NCBI GenBank assembly: GCA_947165295.1
Contig: CAMUZU010000004.1
Coordinates: 39,776-103,775 of the forward strand
DNA: 64,000 nt
Source: an uncultured Selenomonadales bacterium
GTDB taxonomy: Bacteria; Bacillota; Negativicutes; Selenomonadales; Selenomonadaceae
Reading direction: 5' to 3'
Made by a program: the position numbers and the translations under genes. A model generated the notes under the pieces. That model was given only the letters and a program-made list of their open reading frames with translations. It searched no databases and had not been told where the DNA came from. Of this stretch, positions 1 to 8,237 are shown piece by piece. Positions within the stretch are counted from its first letter, which is position 1. Each line of letters starts with the position of its first letter.

Positions 1-705
1 CTCGTCGTCGGCGCGAAACGAATCGGCATGAGCGAAGTCGTCAAGTTTGCCTGTCGATTGCACGTGCCGGAAGAAAAACTTTTGGGCGATTGGATTGTCT
101 GTGCGCCCGGCTTCACGCTCGACAAGTACCGTCGACTACAACGTTCGCGCCTGTCGATTCTGTCGAAGAACTGCTTCGGCGGAATAATCAGCCACATGTT
201 GGGTTTGCCGTTCCGTTCGCCGACCGTCAACATGTTATTCCTCGACGAATATTTCGTGAAGTTTTTGCGCACGCCGCAAATTTATCTCAAAGAGACGCCG
301 TACTTTGAACGATTGGATTTTTCGTGGGACGGTGCCCCGAACGGTTATCCCGTGCTTGCGCTCGGAGACATTCGGCTCAACATGGTGCATTACAAGACGG
401 CGGACGCGGCTGTTGACAAGTGGCTCGAACGTCGGGCGCGAATTAATTGGTACAATCTGTTCGTCGTCATGTTCACCGAAGACGAAAAAATTTTGCGGGA
501 GTTCGACGCGTTGCCCTTCGGCAAGAAAGTTTGCTTCGTGCCGTTTGAGTCCGACGTTGATTCGGCGTGGTATATCAATCCCGCAATGGACACGGCGGTT
601 AATACTTTTGAGGAAAAAATCAACAGATTCGGATTCGGCTTTTTCATTTACTTTGACATGTTCGACATGTTGCTTTACGGCAAGAAAACTCCGCTTGAGA
701 CGTGA
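1..705 (+). CDS. DUF1919 family protein, copy 1 (5' end outside window)
   Basis: The frame is open from base 1, so the start lies upstream. The 234 visible residues match residues 53-286 of the next gene almost position for position. Family features are the NCFGG motif, the SPTVNM motif and a C-terminal KKVCFVPF block. DUF1919 proteins are found in exopolysaccharide and glycan loci; the biochemical role is unknown. The next copy starts 9 bases after the stop, behind the same ribosome binding region (GAGGTCTCTAC). This suggests recent tandem duplication and co-translation. Family assignment is from remembered motifs; the function is open. Confidence 0.8.
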   Translation, partial: LVVGAKRIGMSEVVKFACRLHVPEEKLLGDWIVCAPGFTLDKYRRLQRSRLSILSKNCFGGIISHMLGLPFRSPTVNMLFLDEYFVKFLRTPQIYLKETPYFERLDFSWDGAPNGYPVLALGDIRLNMVHYKTADAAVDKWLERRARINWYNLFVVMFTEDEKILREFDALPFGKKVCFVPFESDVDSAWYINPAMDTAVNTFEEKINRFGFGFFIYFDMFDMLLYGKKTPLET

Positions 706-714
706 GGTCTCTAC

Positions 715-1575
715 ATGAAAAAAGTTTTGCTCTGGTTTATCACCGACGACGCAAGACATTTGGAAGGCGCGTTGGACAAGCTCAATCAAGTTTGCGGCGG
801 CATTGATCTTGTCGCCTCGGTGGCGGGCGCGGACATTGACGGCGTGCGCACGGACGACATTGACGTTATTCTTGTCGTCGGCGCAAAATCAATCGGCATG
901 AGCGACGTTGTCAAAGCCGCCCGTCAACTTCACTTGCCCGAAGAAAAACTTTTGGGCGATTGGATTGCCTGCTTACCCGGCTTCACTCTCGACAAGTATC
1001 GTCGACTGCAACGTTCGCAACTGTCGATTCTGTCAATGAACTGCTTCGGCGGCTGTGTAAGTCACATGTTGGGCTTGCCGTTCCGTTCGCCGACGGTCAA
1101 CATGTTTTTCAGCGACGAAGACTTTGTGAAGTTTCTGCACGCGCCGAAGTTTTATCTCGAAAGTGAGCCGCGCTTTGAACGATTGGATTTTTCATGGGCG
1201 GGCGCGCCGAACGGTTACCCCGTGCTTGCGCTTGAAGACATTCGGCTTAACATGATGCATTACAAGACGGCGGACGCGGCTGTTGACAAGTGGCTCAAAC
1301 GCAAGGCGCGAATCAATTGGTACAACTCAATCGCGATTATGTTCACCGAAGACGAAAAAATTCTGCGGGAGTTTGACGCGTTGCCCTTCGGCAAGAAAGT
1401 TTGCTTCGTGCCGTTTGAGTCCGATGCGGATTCGGCGTGGCATATCAATCCCGACGTCGACGCGGCGGCGACAAGTTTTGCGGACAGAATCAACCGATTC
1501 AGCTTCGGGCACTTCATTTACTTCGACCTGTTCGACATGCTGCTTTACGACCGCAAGACGCCGCTTGAAATATGA
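715..1575 (+). CDS. DUF1919 family protein, copy 2 (intact)
   Basis: The complete copy has 286 residues. The first ~85 residues start with MKKVLLWFITDDA and look like a small alpha/beta domain ending in the strand VILVVGA. The DUF1919 core follows, with NCFGG near residue 105, a SPTVNMFF motif and a conserved KARINWYN/KKVCFVPF C-terminal half. There is no signal peptide or membrane segment. The gene is the middle one of three tandem copies with 9-base spacers. A role in surface polysaccharide modification is inferred from the family and from the DUF4422 gene downstream, not shown. Confidence 0.82.
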   Translation: MKKVLLWFITDDARHLEGALDKLNQVCGGIDLVASVAGADIDGVRTDDIDVILVVGAKSIGMSDVVKAARQLHLPEEKLLGDWIACLPGFTLDKYRRLQRSQLSILSMNCFGGCVSHMLGLPFRSPTVNMFFSDEDFVKFLHAPKFYLESEPRFERLDFSWAGAPNGYPVLALEDIRLNMMHYKTADAAVDKWLKRKARINWYNSIAIMFTEDEKILREFDALPFGKKVCFVPFESDADSAWHINPDVDAAATSFADRINRFSFGHFIYFDLFDMLLYDRKTPLEI

Positions 1576-1584
1576 GGTCTCTAC

Positions 1585-2485
1585 ATGAAAAAAATTTTGC
1601 TCTGGTTCGTCTCAAACGATAAACGATTTTTTCAAGGCGCAATTACGATCCTTGAACGTCAACACAACGGGCTTTACATCGTCGGCGTGACGGCGGGCGT
1701 TCCAATTCAACTGCAAGTGAACGGCAAAAATGTCAATTTCATTCCGTTCGACAAGGTTGACCGGGGGGGTTGATGTTTTACTCGTCGTCGGCGCAATACA
1801 AATCGGCATGAGTAACATTGCGAAAATCGCACGGCAACTCAAACTGCCCGACGAAAAACTTTTGGGCGATTGGATTGTCTGCTTGCCCGGCTTCACGCTC
1901 GACAAGTACCGTCAACTGCAACGTTCGCAACTGTCGATTCTGTCGATGAACTGTTTCGGCGGATTAATCAGCCACACGCTCGGATTGCCGTTTCGTTCGC
2001 CGACGGTCAACATGTTTTTCCGCGAAAATGAATTCCTTCGATTTTTGCATGCGCCGCGTGTCTACTTGGAAGAAATGCCGATTTTCAAGGAATTTGCCTG
2101 GGAAAGAAATCTGAAACGCGATTATCCCGTCGTTATTTTGGGCAACATTGATGTTCACTTCAATCACTACACCGACTTCGACGAGGCTGTCAAAATTTGG
2201 AACCGTCGCAAGGCGCGAATTAACTGGTACAATCTTTTCGTGACCATGTACACCGACAGCGAAGAAATTCTGCGGAAGTTCGACACTCTGCCGTTTGGCA
2301 AGAAAGTCTGTTTCGTGCCGTTCAAGTCCGACTTGGATTCGGCGTGGTACATCAATCCCGAAATCGACAAAGACGCGACAACTATTGGAAGTCACGTCAA
2401 CAGATTCGCTTCAGGTGTCATTTTCTATTACGACGTATTCGACATGTTGCTTTACGGCAAGAAAACCCCGTTGATTGAAATGTAA
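1585..2485 (+). pseudogene. DUF1919 family protein, copy 3, frame broken at a G7 tract
   Basis: The start MKKILLWFVSND matches the start of copy 2. The frame runs to a TGA at 1771-1773, just after seven consecutive G at 1763-1769. Removing one G restores a frame that continues through VDVLLVVGA and the complete DUF1919 core to 2485. The downstream part is as well conserved as the intact copies, so the break is recent. It may be a phase-variable switch (six G ON, seven G OFF) or a sequencing error. A terminator follows the gene, ending the three-gene cluster. Confidence 0.72.
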
Positions 2486-2503
2486 TTCGGCGAACAAATT
2501 TTT

Positions 2504-2535
2504 AGCGGTTGCGACACGTTCGCGGCCGCTTTTTT
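2504..2535 (+). terminator. Rho-independent terminator after the DUF1919 cluster
   Basis: An 11-bp stem (AGCGGTTGCGA with TCGCGGCCGCT, two G-U pairs) has a 5-base loop and is followed by a run of six T. It ends the DUF1919 cluster just before the start of the DUF4422 gene. Confidence 0.75.
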
Positions 2536-2550
2536 GAACGGAGTGATTTT

Positions 2551-4065
2551 ATGCATCGAACTAAGTTTATCCCGCGAATCATGGTCTGCGACAACGACGC
2601 CGACTTTTTCGCGCAGGTTGCCGACCGCCCGTATAAAATCGTCGGGCACGCGAAAGTTTTCGGCGAAGTTGACGGACAACACTTCAACATTCTTCGCGAC
2701 AAAAAAGTTTTCTTCAACGACAAGCTTCAAGACTTCACCGCGCTGAAAAATTTCTTGCTCGGCGGCGAAGTCGATTACTTGGTCTTCACGAAGTTTGAGC
2801 TGTTCACGCTGTATCACAAAGTCGCCGTTGCCGACAACTTCGTCAGCCCCAAAGCCGTGACGATTGACCAGTTCAACACGTTGCCGCGAGAATTTTTCTG
2901 CGACGCGAACATTCCGCTGCGAATTCTGGAGTGGACGAAGTATCTTTCAATACGGACGCTGCTTGACTTCGACGGCTTCCTTGCCGCGTCGGGCGTCTTC
3001 AACAAAAACGGCAACGACGTCACGCAGATTGATTGCGTCACCGAAAAAGCTTTGCCGCCGCTTGCCGAAAACATTTATCGCCGCGTGTACAAAAATCTTG
3101 CGGAAGTCGGTCTGCAAAAGTATGACGTCGTGCTGTTGACCGAACGCGCTCCGCACGACTTCGACGCCGCGTTTACCTTGACGCAGAACATTGCCGACGG
3201 TGTGTTGACTTTCTGCCGCACGGGCTTTGCGCTCGAAAAACACATCCTTGACACGAAACGAAACTTCAAGACGGGCAAGGGCTTTCACATGATGACGGGC
3301 AACTTGCTTTACGTCACGCGCCGCCGCCCGCCCGAAAGTTTCCGCATGTTCGTCGTCACGCACAAGAAGACGCCGCACGAAGGCAAGCTGCCCGACGGCT
3401 ACGAAATTATTCACGCCGGGCACGCGCACGCGACGGAAGATTTCGGCTACCGCGGCGACGACACGGGCGACAATATCAGCGACATCAACCTGTACATCAA
3501 CGAATTGACCGCGCTGTATTGGTTTTGGAAGAACACTTCGCACACCGTCGTTGGGCTGTGTCATTATCGACGTTTCTTCACGACGGGCAATGAGACGTTC
3601 GCTTACGAAAAAATTTTGTCGCAAGCCGACGCGTTGAAGATTTTGCGGACGCACGACATAATTGTTTCGCGACCGTTTTACGGCACGTTGACTCAGCGCG
3701 AATTCGTCAGGAACGATTGCGGCGAACAGCTTGCCAAACTCGGCGAAGCGATTCTGCGCAAACACATTTTGCAAGTTCAGCCCGATTACGTCGACGCGTT
3801 TGACTTCGTGCTCAACTCGAAGACGGTTTACAAGTGCAACATGTTCGTCACGCGCCGCGAAATTTTGAACGCTTTTTGCAAGTGGCTGTTTTCGTTCCTG
3901 CTTGACGCCGTACGTGAAGTTTTGCAGTCGACGTCGCTTGACAAGCTTTCGTGGACGCCGCGCCGCTTGATGAGTTTTCTTGCCGAACGGATGTTGCACG
4001 TCTGGTTGATGCGCCAACGCCTGCGCGTCAAGGAGCTCAACATAATGTTTATCGACGGAATTTGA
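2551..4065 (+). CDS. DUF4422 domain protein, probable glycosyltransferase
   Basis: The 504-residue protein carries a DUF4422 region in its second half: FVVTHKKTPH near residue 270, a GDDTGDNIS stretch, then LTALYWFWKN and GLCHYRRFF. DUF4422 domains occur in capsular and exopolysaccharide clusters and are considered glycosyltransferase-like. The first ~250 residues resemble no family I can name. The ATG at 2551 is chosen over an in-frame ATG at 2509 because GGAG lies 8 bases before it and the earlier start lies inside the preceding terminator. The gene follows the DUF1919 genes, so a shared glycan role is plausible (inference). Confidence 0.72.
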   Translation: MHRTKFIPRIMVCDNDADFFAQVADRPYKIVGHAKVFGEVDGQHFNILRDKKVFFNDKLQDFTALKNFLLGGEVDYLVFTKFELFTLYHKVAVADNFVSPKAVTIDQFNTLPREFFCDANIPLRILEWTKYLSIRTLLDFDGFLAASGVFNKNGNDVTQIDCVTEKALPPLAENIYRRVYKNLAEVGLQKYDVVLLTERAPHDFDAAFTLTQNIADGVLTFCRTGFALEKHILDTKRNFKTGKGFHMMTGNLLYVTRRRPPESFRMFVVTHKKTPHEGKLPDGYEIIHAGHAHATEDFGYRGDDTGDNISDINLYINELTALYWFWKNTSHTVVGLCHYRRFFTTGNETFAYEKILSQADALKILRTHDIIVSRPFYGTLTQREFVRNDCGEQLAKLGEAILRKHILQVQPDYVDAFDFVLNSKTVYKCNMFVTRREILNAFCKWLFSFLLDAVREVLQSTSLDKLSWTPRRLMSFLAERMLHVWLMRQRLRVKELNIMFIDGI

Positions 4066-4074
4066 CTGCTTACG

Positions 4075-4178
4075 TTACTTTCTTTTGGCAGCAAAAGAAA
4101 GTAACCAAAGAAAACTGCGCCTGCTGTGATACATCCTGTATCACGCGCAGGCGGAGCGGCCGTCATCCGTGACGGCCG
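4075..4178 (-). repeat. Three-hairpin intergenic element, copy 1
   Basis: The element has three successive inverted repeats: TTACTTTCTTTT with AAAAGAAAGTAA, then a two-part stem CGCCTGC/GCAGGCG around TGATACA/TGTATCA, then GGCCGTCATCCGTGACGGCC. The same order recurs five more times in the window. Taking the GGCCGTCAT palindrome as the 5' end, this copy lies on the minus strand. It sits between two plus-strand genes and encodes nothing recognisable. Confidence 0.85.
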
Positions 4179-4217
4179 GTTACCTTCGCGTTATTTAATC
4201 TTATCGAGGCGATTTAT

Positions 4218-6782
4218 TTGACGAAAGAAACTTTTGACGTGACGGGCATGAGCTGTTCGGCGTGTTCGTCGCGTGTCGAAAAAGCCGTCGCTCAAGTTGT
4301 CGGCGCGGACAATGTCAGCGTCAATCTGTTGACCAATTCAATGCAAGTCAAGTTCGACGAAGCGAAAGTTTCCGTCGCGCAGATTGTCGACGCCGTCACC
4401 AACGCGGGCTACGGAGCGGCGGTTAAAGGTGTCAGCGGTCAGGTGTCAGGTGTCAGGCAAGAACGCACGATTGACAAAGAACTTGCCGCGCTGAAGTTTC
4501 GGCTCGTGTGGTCGATTGTATTTTTACTGCCGACGGTTTATATCGCGATGCATTCGATGTTGCCGCTGCCCGTGCCGCCGATTGTCGCCGAACTGTTCGA
4601 CGGCCGACAAAACGCCGTGACTTTCGCGTTCGCGCAATTCTTGCTGGTGCTGCCGATTATGTACCTCAACCGAAAGTATTACGTCAGCGGCTTCAAAACT
4701 TTACTTGCGGGCGCGCCGAACATGGACAGCCTTGTCGGTCTCGGTTCAATGTCGGCGGCGGTCTTCGGAGCGTTCGCGCTGTTCAGAATCGGTCAAGGTC
4801 TCGGCACGGGCGACGTTGCGCTTGTCGACGAATACAGCCGCAACCTTTACTTCGAGTCGGCGGGCATGATTGTCACGCTGATAACCGTCGGCAAATTTTT
4901 CGAGGCGCGGGCGAAAGGTCGCACAAGTCAAGCCGTCGAGAAACTTGTCAACCTTGCGCCGAAGACTGCGACGGTTTTGCGCGACGGTCACGAAGTCACG
5001 GTTGCGGTCGACGATTTGATTGTCGGCGACGAAATTCTCGTTAAGCCCGGCGAAAGTTTTGCGGCGGACGGAATTGTCGTTGACGGCGCGACGACGGTCG
5101 ACGAATCGGCTTTGACGGGCGAAAGTCTCCCCGTCACAAAAACCGTCGGCTCTGCGGTCACAAGCGGCACAATCAATCAAAGCGGCTTCGTTAAGTTCCG
5201 TGCGGTCAAAGTCGGCGGCGACACGGCAATCAGCAAAATTATCGCGCTGGTCGAAGAGGCTTCCGCGTCGAAGGCGCCAATCGCCAAACTTGCCGATAAA
5301 GTCGCAGGCATTTTCGTTCCCGCCGTGATTTTAATTGCGTTGACTGCGGGCGGTCTTTGGCTTGCGAACGGCGCGAGTGTCGAGTTTGCGTTTTCAATAG
5401 CCGTGAGCGTGCTTGTGATAAGTTGTCCGTGCGCGTTGGGATTGGCAACGCCCGTCGCAATCATGGTCGGCACCGGCAAAGGCGCGGAGAACGGCATTTT
5501 AATCAAGTCGGGCGAGGCTCTCGAAACGGCGCACGCGGTCGATACAATCGTCGTCGACAAGACAGGCACGTTGACGGCGGGCAAACCTTTCGTGACCGAC
5601 ATTTTACTTTGCGGCGGCGACGAAGAAACTTTCTTGCGAATCGCGGCGTCACTCGAAAGCAAAAGTGAACATCCGCTTGCTCAAGCCGTCACGAAATTTG
5701 TTGCGTCGAAGAATCTTCAACCGCCCGTCGCCGAAAATTTTCAAGCGGTCTTTGGACGAGGCGTGCGTGCGACAATTGACGGCGGCAATTACTTCGCGGG
5801 CAACGAAACTTTCATGACGGAACTTGGCTTCAATCTCGGCGGACTGCGCGACGAAATTTCTGCGTTGGCGGACGCGGGCAAGACGCCGCTTATCTTCGCG
5901 GACGACAAAAAAATTCTCGGCATTGTCGCCGCCGCCGACGTTGAGAAAAAAACTTCCGCGCAGGCAGTCAAGGAGTTTGAAAATCTCGGCGCGAGTGTTA
6001 TCATGCTCACGGGCGACAACGAACGCACGGCTCAGGCTGTCGCAAAGCGGCTCGGCGTCGACAAAGTTATCGCGGGCGTTCTTCCCGAAAACAAAGCGCG
6101 TGAAGTCGAAAAACTTCAATCAAGCGGTCGACGTGTCGCGATGATCGGCGACGGCATCAACGACTCTCCCGCATTGGCACGTGCGGACGTCGGCATTGCG
6201 ATTGGCGCGGGCACGGACGTTGCAATCGAAAGCGCGGGCGCGGTTCTCGTTCGCAACGACTTGTTGGACGCGGTCGCCGCAATCAAGCTCAGTCGCGCCG
6301 TAATGACGAACATTCGGCAAAATCTCTTCTGGGCGTTCTTTTACAACGTCGTTTGCATTCCGCTTGCGGCGGGCGTGTTTTATCCCGCGTTCGGGCTGAA
6401 ACTTTCGCCGATGATTGGCGCGGCGGCAATGAGCCTGTCGAGCGTGTGCGTCGTGTTGAACGCGTTGCGCTTGCGTCGGTTTAAAGTCGAGCGCGCTGAA
6501 ACTTTTGACGCGTCGGAGCCCGAAGTCAACGTTCGTGTCGAACAAATTCAAACTCAAATCTTCAAGGAGGCAACTCAAATGCAGACAACTCTTAAGGTCG
6601 AAGGCATGATGTGCAAACACTGTCAAAAGCACGTTCACGACGCGCTTGCAAAGATGGACGGCGTCACTGCGGTCGAGGTCAGCTTGGAAAACAACACGGC
6701 AACCGTCGACGCGACGCGTGAAATTTCTTCGGACGAATTCGCCAAAGTCATCGAAGACGCCGGCTACGAACTCATTCGGTGA
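4218..6782 (+). CDS. copA: Copper-translocating P-type ATPase (CopA) with N- and C-terminal HMA domains
   Basis: This 854-residue P1B ATPase exports Cu(I) across the inner membrane. The N-terminal HMA domain has GMSCSAC (Cys13, Cys16). Further motifs are TGES near 300, the metal-binding CPC in the membrane near 403-405, DKTGTLT near 447 with the phosphorylated Asp, the SEHP motif, and GDGIND near 644. A second HMA domain with MMCKHC occupies residues 788-854, an unusual C-terminal position. The linker after the first HMA is built from GTGTCAG-like direct repeats. The start is TTG at 4218. The C-terminal domain has its own ribosome binding site and ATG (see the nested entry). Confidence 0.93.
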   Translation: MTKETFDVTGMSCSACSSRVEKAVAQVVGADNVSVNLLTNSMQVKFDEAKVSVAQIVDAVTNAGYGAAVKGVSGQVSGVRQERTIDKELAALKFRLVWSIVFLLPTVYIAMHSMLPLPVPPIVAELFDGRQNAVTFAFAQFLLVLPIMYLNRKYYVSGFKTLLAGAPNMDSLVGLGSMSAAVFGAFALFRIGQGLGTGDVALVDEYSRNLYFESAGMIVTLITVGKFFEARAKGRTSQAVEKLVNLAPKTATVLRDGHEVTVAVDDLIVGDEILVKPGESFAADGIVVDGATTVDESALTGESLPVTKTVGSAVTSGTINQSGFVKFRAVKVGGDTAISKIIALVEEASASKAPIAKLADKVAGIFVPAVILIALTAGGLWLANGASVEFAFSIAVSVLVISCPCALGLATPVAIMVGTGKGAENGILIKSGEALETAHAVDTIVVDKTGTLTAGKPFVTDILLCGGDEETFLRIAASLESKSEHPLAQAVTKFVASKNLQPPVAENFQAVFGRGVRATIDGGNYFAGNETFMTELGFNLGGLRDEISALADAGKTPLIFADDKKILGIVAAADVEKKTSAQAVKEFENLGASVIMLTGDNERTAQAVAKRLGVDKVIAGVLPENKAREVEKLQSSGRRVAMIGDGINDSPALARADVGIAIGAGTDVAIESAGAVLVRNDLLDAVAAIKLSRAVMTNIRQNLFWAFFYNVVCIPLAAGVFYPAFGLKLSPMIGAAAMSLSSVCVVLNALRLRRFKVERAETFDASEPEVNVRVEQIQTQIFKEATQMQTTLKVEGMMCKHCQKHVHDALAKMDGVTAVEVSLENNTATVDATREISSDEFAKVIEDAGYELIR
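6579..6782 (+). CDS. Possible independently translated CopZ-like copper chaperone nested in copA
   Basis: The ATG at 6579 is in frame with copA and preceded 8 bases upstream by AAGGAGG, one of the best ribosome binding sequences in the window although it lies inside a coding region. Translation from here gives a 67-residue HMA protein, the usual length of free CopZ chaperones, with MMCKHC and the expected beta-alpha-beta fold. Either a former copZ gene has fused to copA and kept its signal, or both the fusion and free chaperone are made. E. coli copA makes a free chaperone by frameshifting, a different route to the same outcome. Confidence 0.55.
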   Translation: MQTTLKVEGMMCKHCQKHVHDALAKMDGVTAVEVSLENNTATVDATREISSDEFAKVIEDAGYELIR

Positions 6783-6865
6783 ACCTGCGGCGGGTGACTG
6801 TGGTCACGGCGTCTTTTGACATTGCAACTTCGCTGTGATAAAATTGCCGAAAATTTTTTTGGCGG

Positions 6866-7843
6866 GTGAGATTGTTGAACTTCGTTGCGGCACTGAGCGA
6901 GACGGCGGAAAAAAATCTTCGCGAACTTGAAGAACACATCAGGCAGGCAATTTCGGACGACGCGTTTATCTTCGAGGCGTGCGAGCCGTTGATTCGCGGC
7001 GGCAAACGACTGCGCCCGATGCTCATGTTGCTTTGCGCCAACGCGAAAACTTCTTGCCCGAACGAACGCACAATGCCACTTGCGACGGCGTTGGAATTGA
7101 TTCACACGGCAAGCCTTGTGCATGACGACATAATCGACACGTCGAAGAAACGTCGCGGCGTCGAAACCGCCAACTCAAAGTACGGCGCGCAAATTGCGGT
7201 TTTAATCGGCGATTATCTGTTCGCGAAGGCGTTTCAACTTGTCGCGGAAAACAATTACGACGGCCGCGTTCAAGCGATACTGTCGAAGCTTGTCAAAAAT
7301 CTTTGCGTCGGCGAAATCATGCAAGATCGTTCGCTGTTCGTCGTGCCGACAATGACCGAATATTATCAGCGCATCAACCTGAAGACCGCGATTTTCCTGT
7401 CGAGTTGCTGCCAACTGGGCGCGATTGTTGCCGACATTGATTCACGCGACGGCGAATCGCTTGCGGCTTACGGCACAAGTTTGGGGCTTGCGTTCCAAAT
7501 TATCGACGACGTGCTTGACTTTGTCGGCGACGAAAAAGTCACAGGCAAACCACGCGGCGGCGACCTTAAAAGCGGCGTGATAACTCTTCCCGTGATTCGT
7601 GCGCTGTCGACAAGCGACGAAGCTCCCGCGTTGAAAAAAATCGTCACTGGCGGCGCGGTAACCTGCACGGACATTGACGCGGCGATTGAAATTATTCGCG
7701 CAACCGACGCCGTCAACTACTGCAAGACGCGTGCGGAGGCTCACATCGAAGCGGCGCGAGTCAACCTGCCGTCGAATCTCAAGACTTCTGTCGGGCTTGC
7801 ACTCGAACAAATTGCCGAGTTCGTCGTCGCCCGCACACGATAA
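6866..7843 (+). CDS. Trans-polyprenyl diphosphate synthase (heptaprenyl/octaprenyl type)
   Basis: The protein of about 325 residues condenses isopentenyl diphosphate with allylic diphosphates to make the side chain of menaquinone or a similar quinone. The first Asp-rich motif, HDDIIDTSKKRRG, lies near residue 85 and the second, IDDVLDF, near residue 213. GGKRLRPML near residue 48 is also typical. The start is uncertain: GTG at 6866 has no ribosome binding site, whereas TTG at 6875 follows GGGTGAG at better spacing. The quinone would serve the b-type cytochrome of the fumarate reductase at 35.5 kb. Exact chain length cannot be read from sequence. Confidence 0.85.
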   Translation: MRLLNFVAALSETAEKNLRELEEHIRQAISDDAFIFEACEPLIRGGKRLRPMLMLLCANAKTSCPNERTMPLATALELIHTASLVHDDIIDTSKKRRGVETANSKYGAQIAVLIGDYLFAKAFQLVAENNYDGRVQAILSKLVKNLCVGEIMQDRSLFVVPTMTEYYQRINLKTAIFLSSCCQLGAIVADIDSRDGESLAAYGTSLGLAFQIIDDVLDFVGDEKVTGKPRGGDLKSGVITLPVIRALSTSDEAPALKKIVTGGAVTCTDIDAAIEIIRATDAVNYCKTRAEAHIEAARVNLPSNLKTSVGLALEQIAEFVVARTR

Positions 7844-7864
7844 ACTTTTTGGAGGGATTGCGAC

Positions 7865-8011
7865 ATGAAACACATCAAGACTGTCAACAAAGCGAACTTG
7901 CAAGCGACACTCAAGCGCGGCGGCTGCGGCGAATGCCAGGCGTCGTGCCAGAGCGCGTGCAAAACCAGCTGCACCGTCGGCAACCAAGTTTGCGAACGCC
8001 AAAAGAAATAA
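7865..8011 (+). CDS. scfA: Six-cysteine peptide SCIFF (ranthipeptide precursor)
   Basis: This short gene encodes 48 residues beginning MKHIKTVNKANLQ and containing six cysteines in the pattern C-x2-C-x3-C-x3-C-x3-C-x7-C, with the core CGECQASC and ACKTSCTVGNQ. These are hallmarks of SCIFF, a precursor cross-linked by a radical SAM maturase. Thioether bonds are then formed between Cys and acceptor residues. GGAGGG lies 8 bases before the ATG. It begins 21 bases after the polyprenyl synthase and is followed by a terminator. The maturase gene that normally sits next to it is absent here. Confidence 0.9.
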   Translation: MKHIKTVNKANLQATLKRGGCGECQASCQSACKTSCTVGNQVCERQKK

Positions 8012-8033
8012 TTCGCACGTCTGCAAAACAAAA

Positions 8034-8063
8034 GCTCCCCGTCACTTCGACGAGGAGTTTTTT
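8034..8063 (+). terminator. Rho-independent terminator after the SCIFF gene
   Basis: CTCCCCGTC pairs with GACGAGGAG (one mismatch) around a 5-base loop and is followed by six T. Confidence 0.8.
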
Positions 8064-8074
8064 CGTGCGCAAAA

Positions 8075-8097
8075 GTCGCTTTAAAAGCGACGGAACT
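8075..8097 (+). repeat. CGCTTTAAAAGCG hairpin repeat, copy 1
   Basis: GTCGCTTTAAAAGCGAC followed by GGAACT matches copies at 44355 and 60679 (CCCGCTTTAAAAGCGGG then GGAACAGTT). Stem ends differ in a pairing-preserving way. The sequence after it (TGTGCAACCCGTAACGTTT) also resembles that after copy 2. The gap 8064-8237 otherwise holds a 30-base near-copy (8156-8185) of kinase gene bases 8310-8339. Confidence 0.6.
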
Positions 8098-8208
8098 ATT
8101 TGTGCAACCCGTAACGTTTCGACAGCCGAAATCAATCACGACGTTGCAAGGTTGTCATTCCCGCCTGCAAGCTGCGCTGAACGTCGTCAACGTCGCGGTC
8201 GCCTGCGC

Positions 8209-8232
8209 AAAAAAAATCCCGACGCGGTCGGG
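8209..8232 (-). terminator. Rho-independent terminator after the hybrid kinase gene
   Basis: Read on the minus strand, CCCGAC-CGC-GTCGGG is followed by A and eight T, just after the stop of the kinase gene. Confidence 0.8.
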
Positions 8233-8237
8233 TGAAG

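Noticed and set aside
2947..4017. Long antisense frame on the minus strand inside the DUF4422 gene
   Set aside because: It is a codon-bias shadow: rich in Arg, Val and Phe, without family motifs, a ribosome binding site or a promoter.
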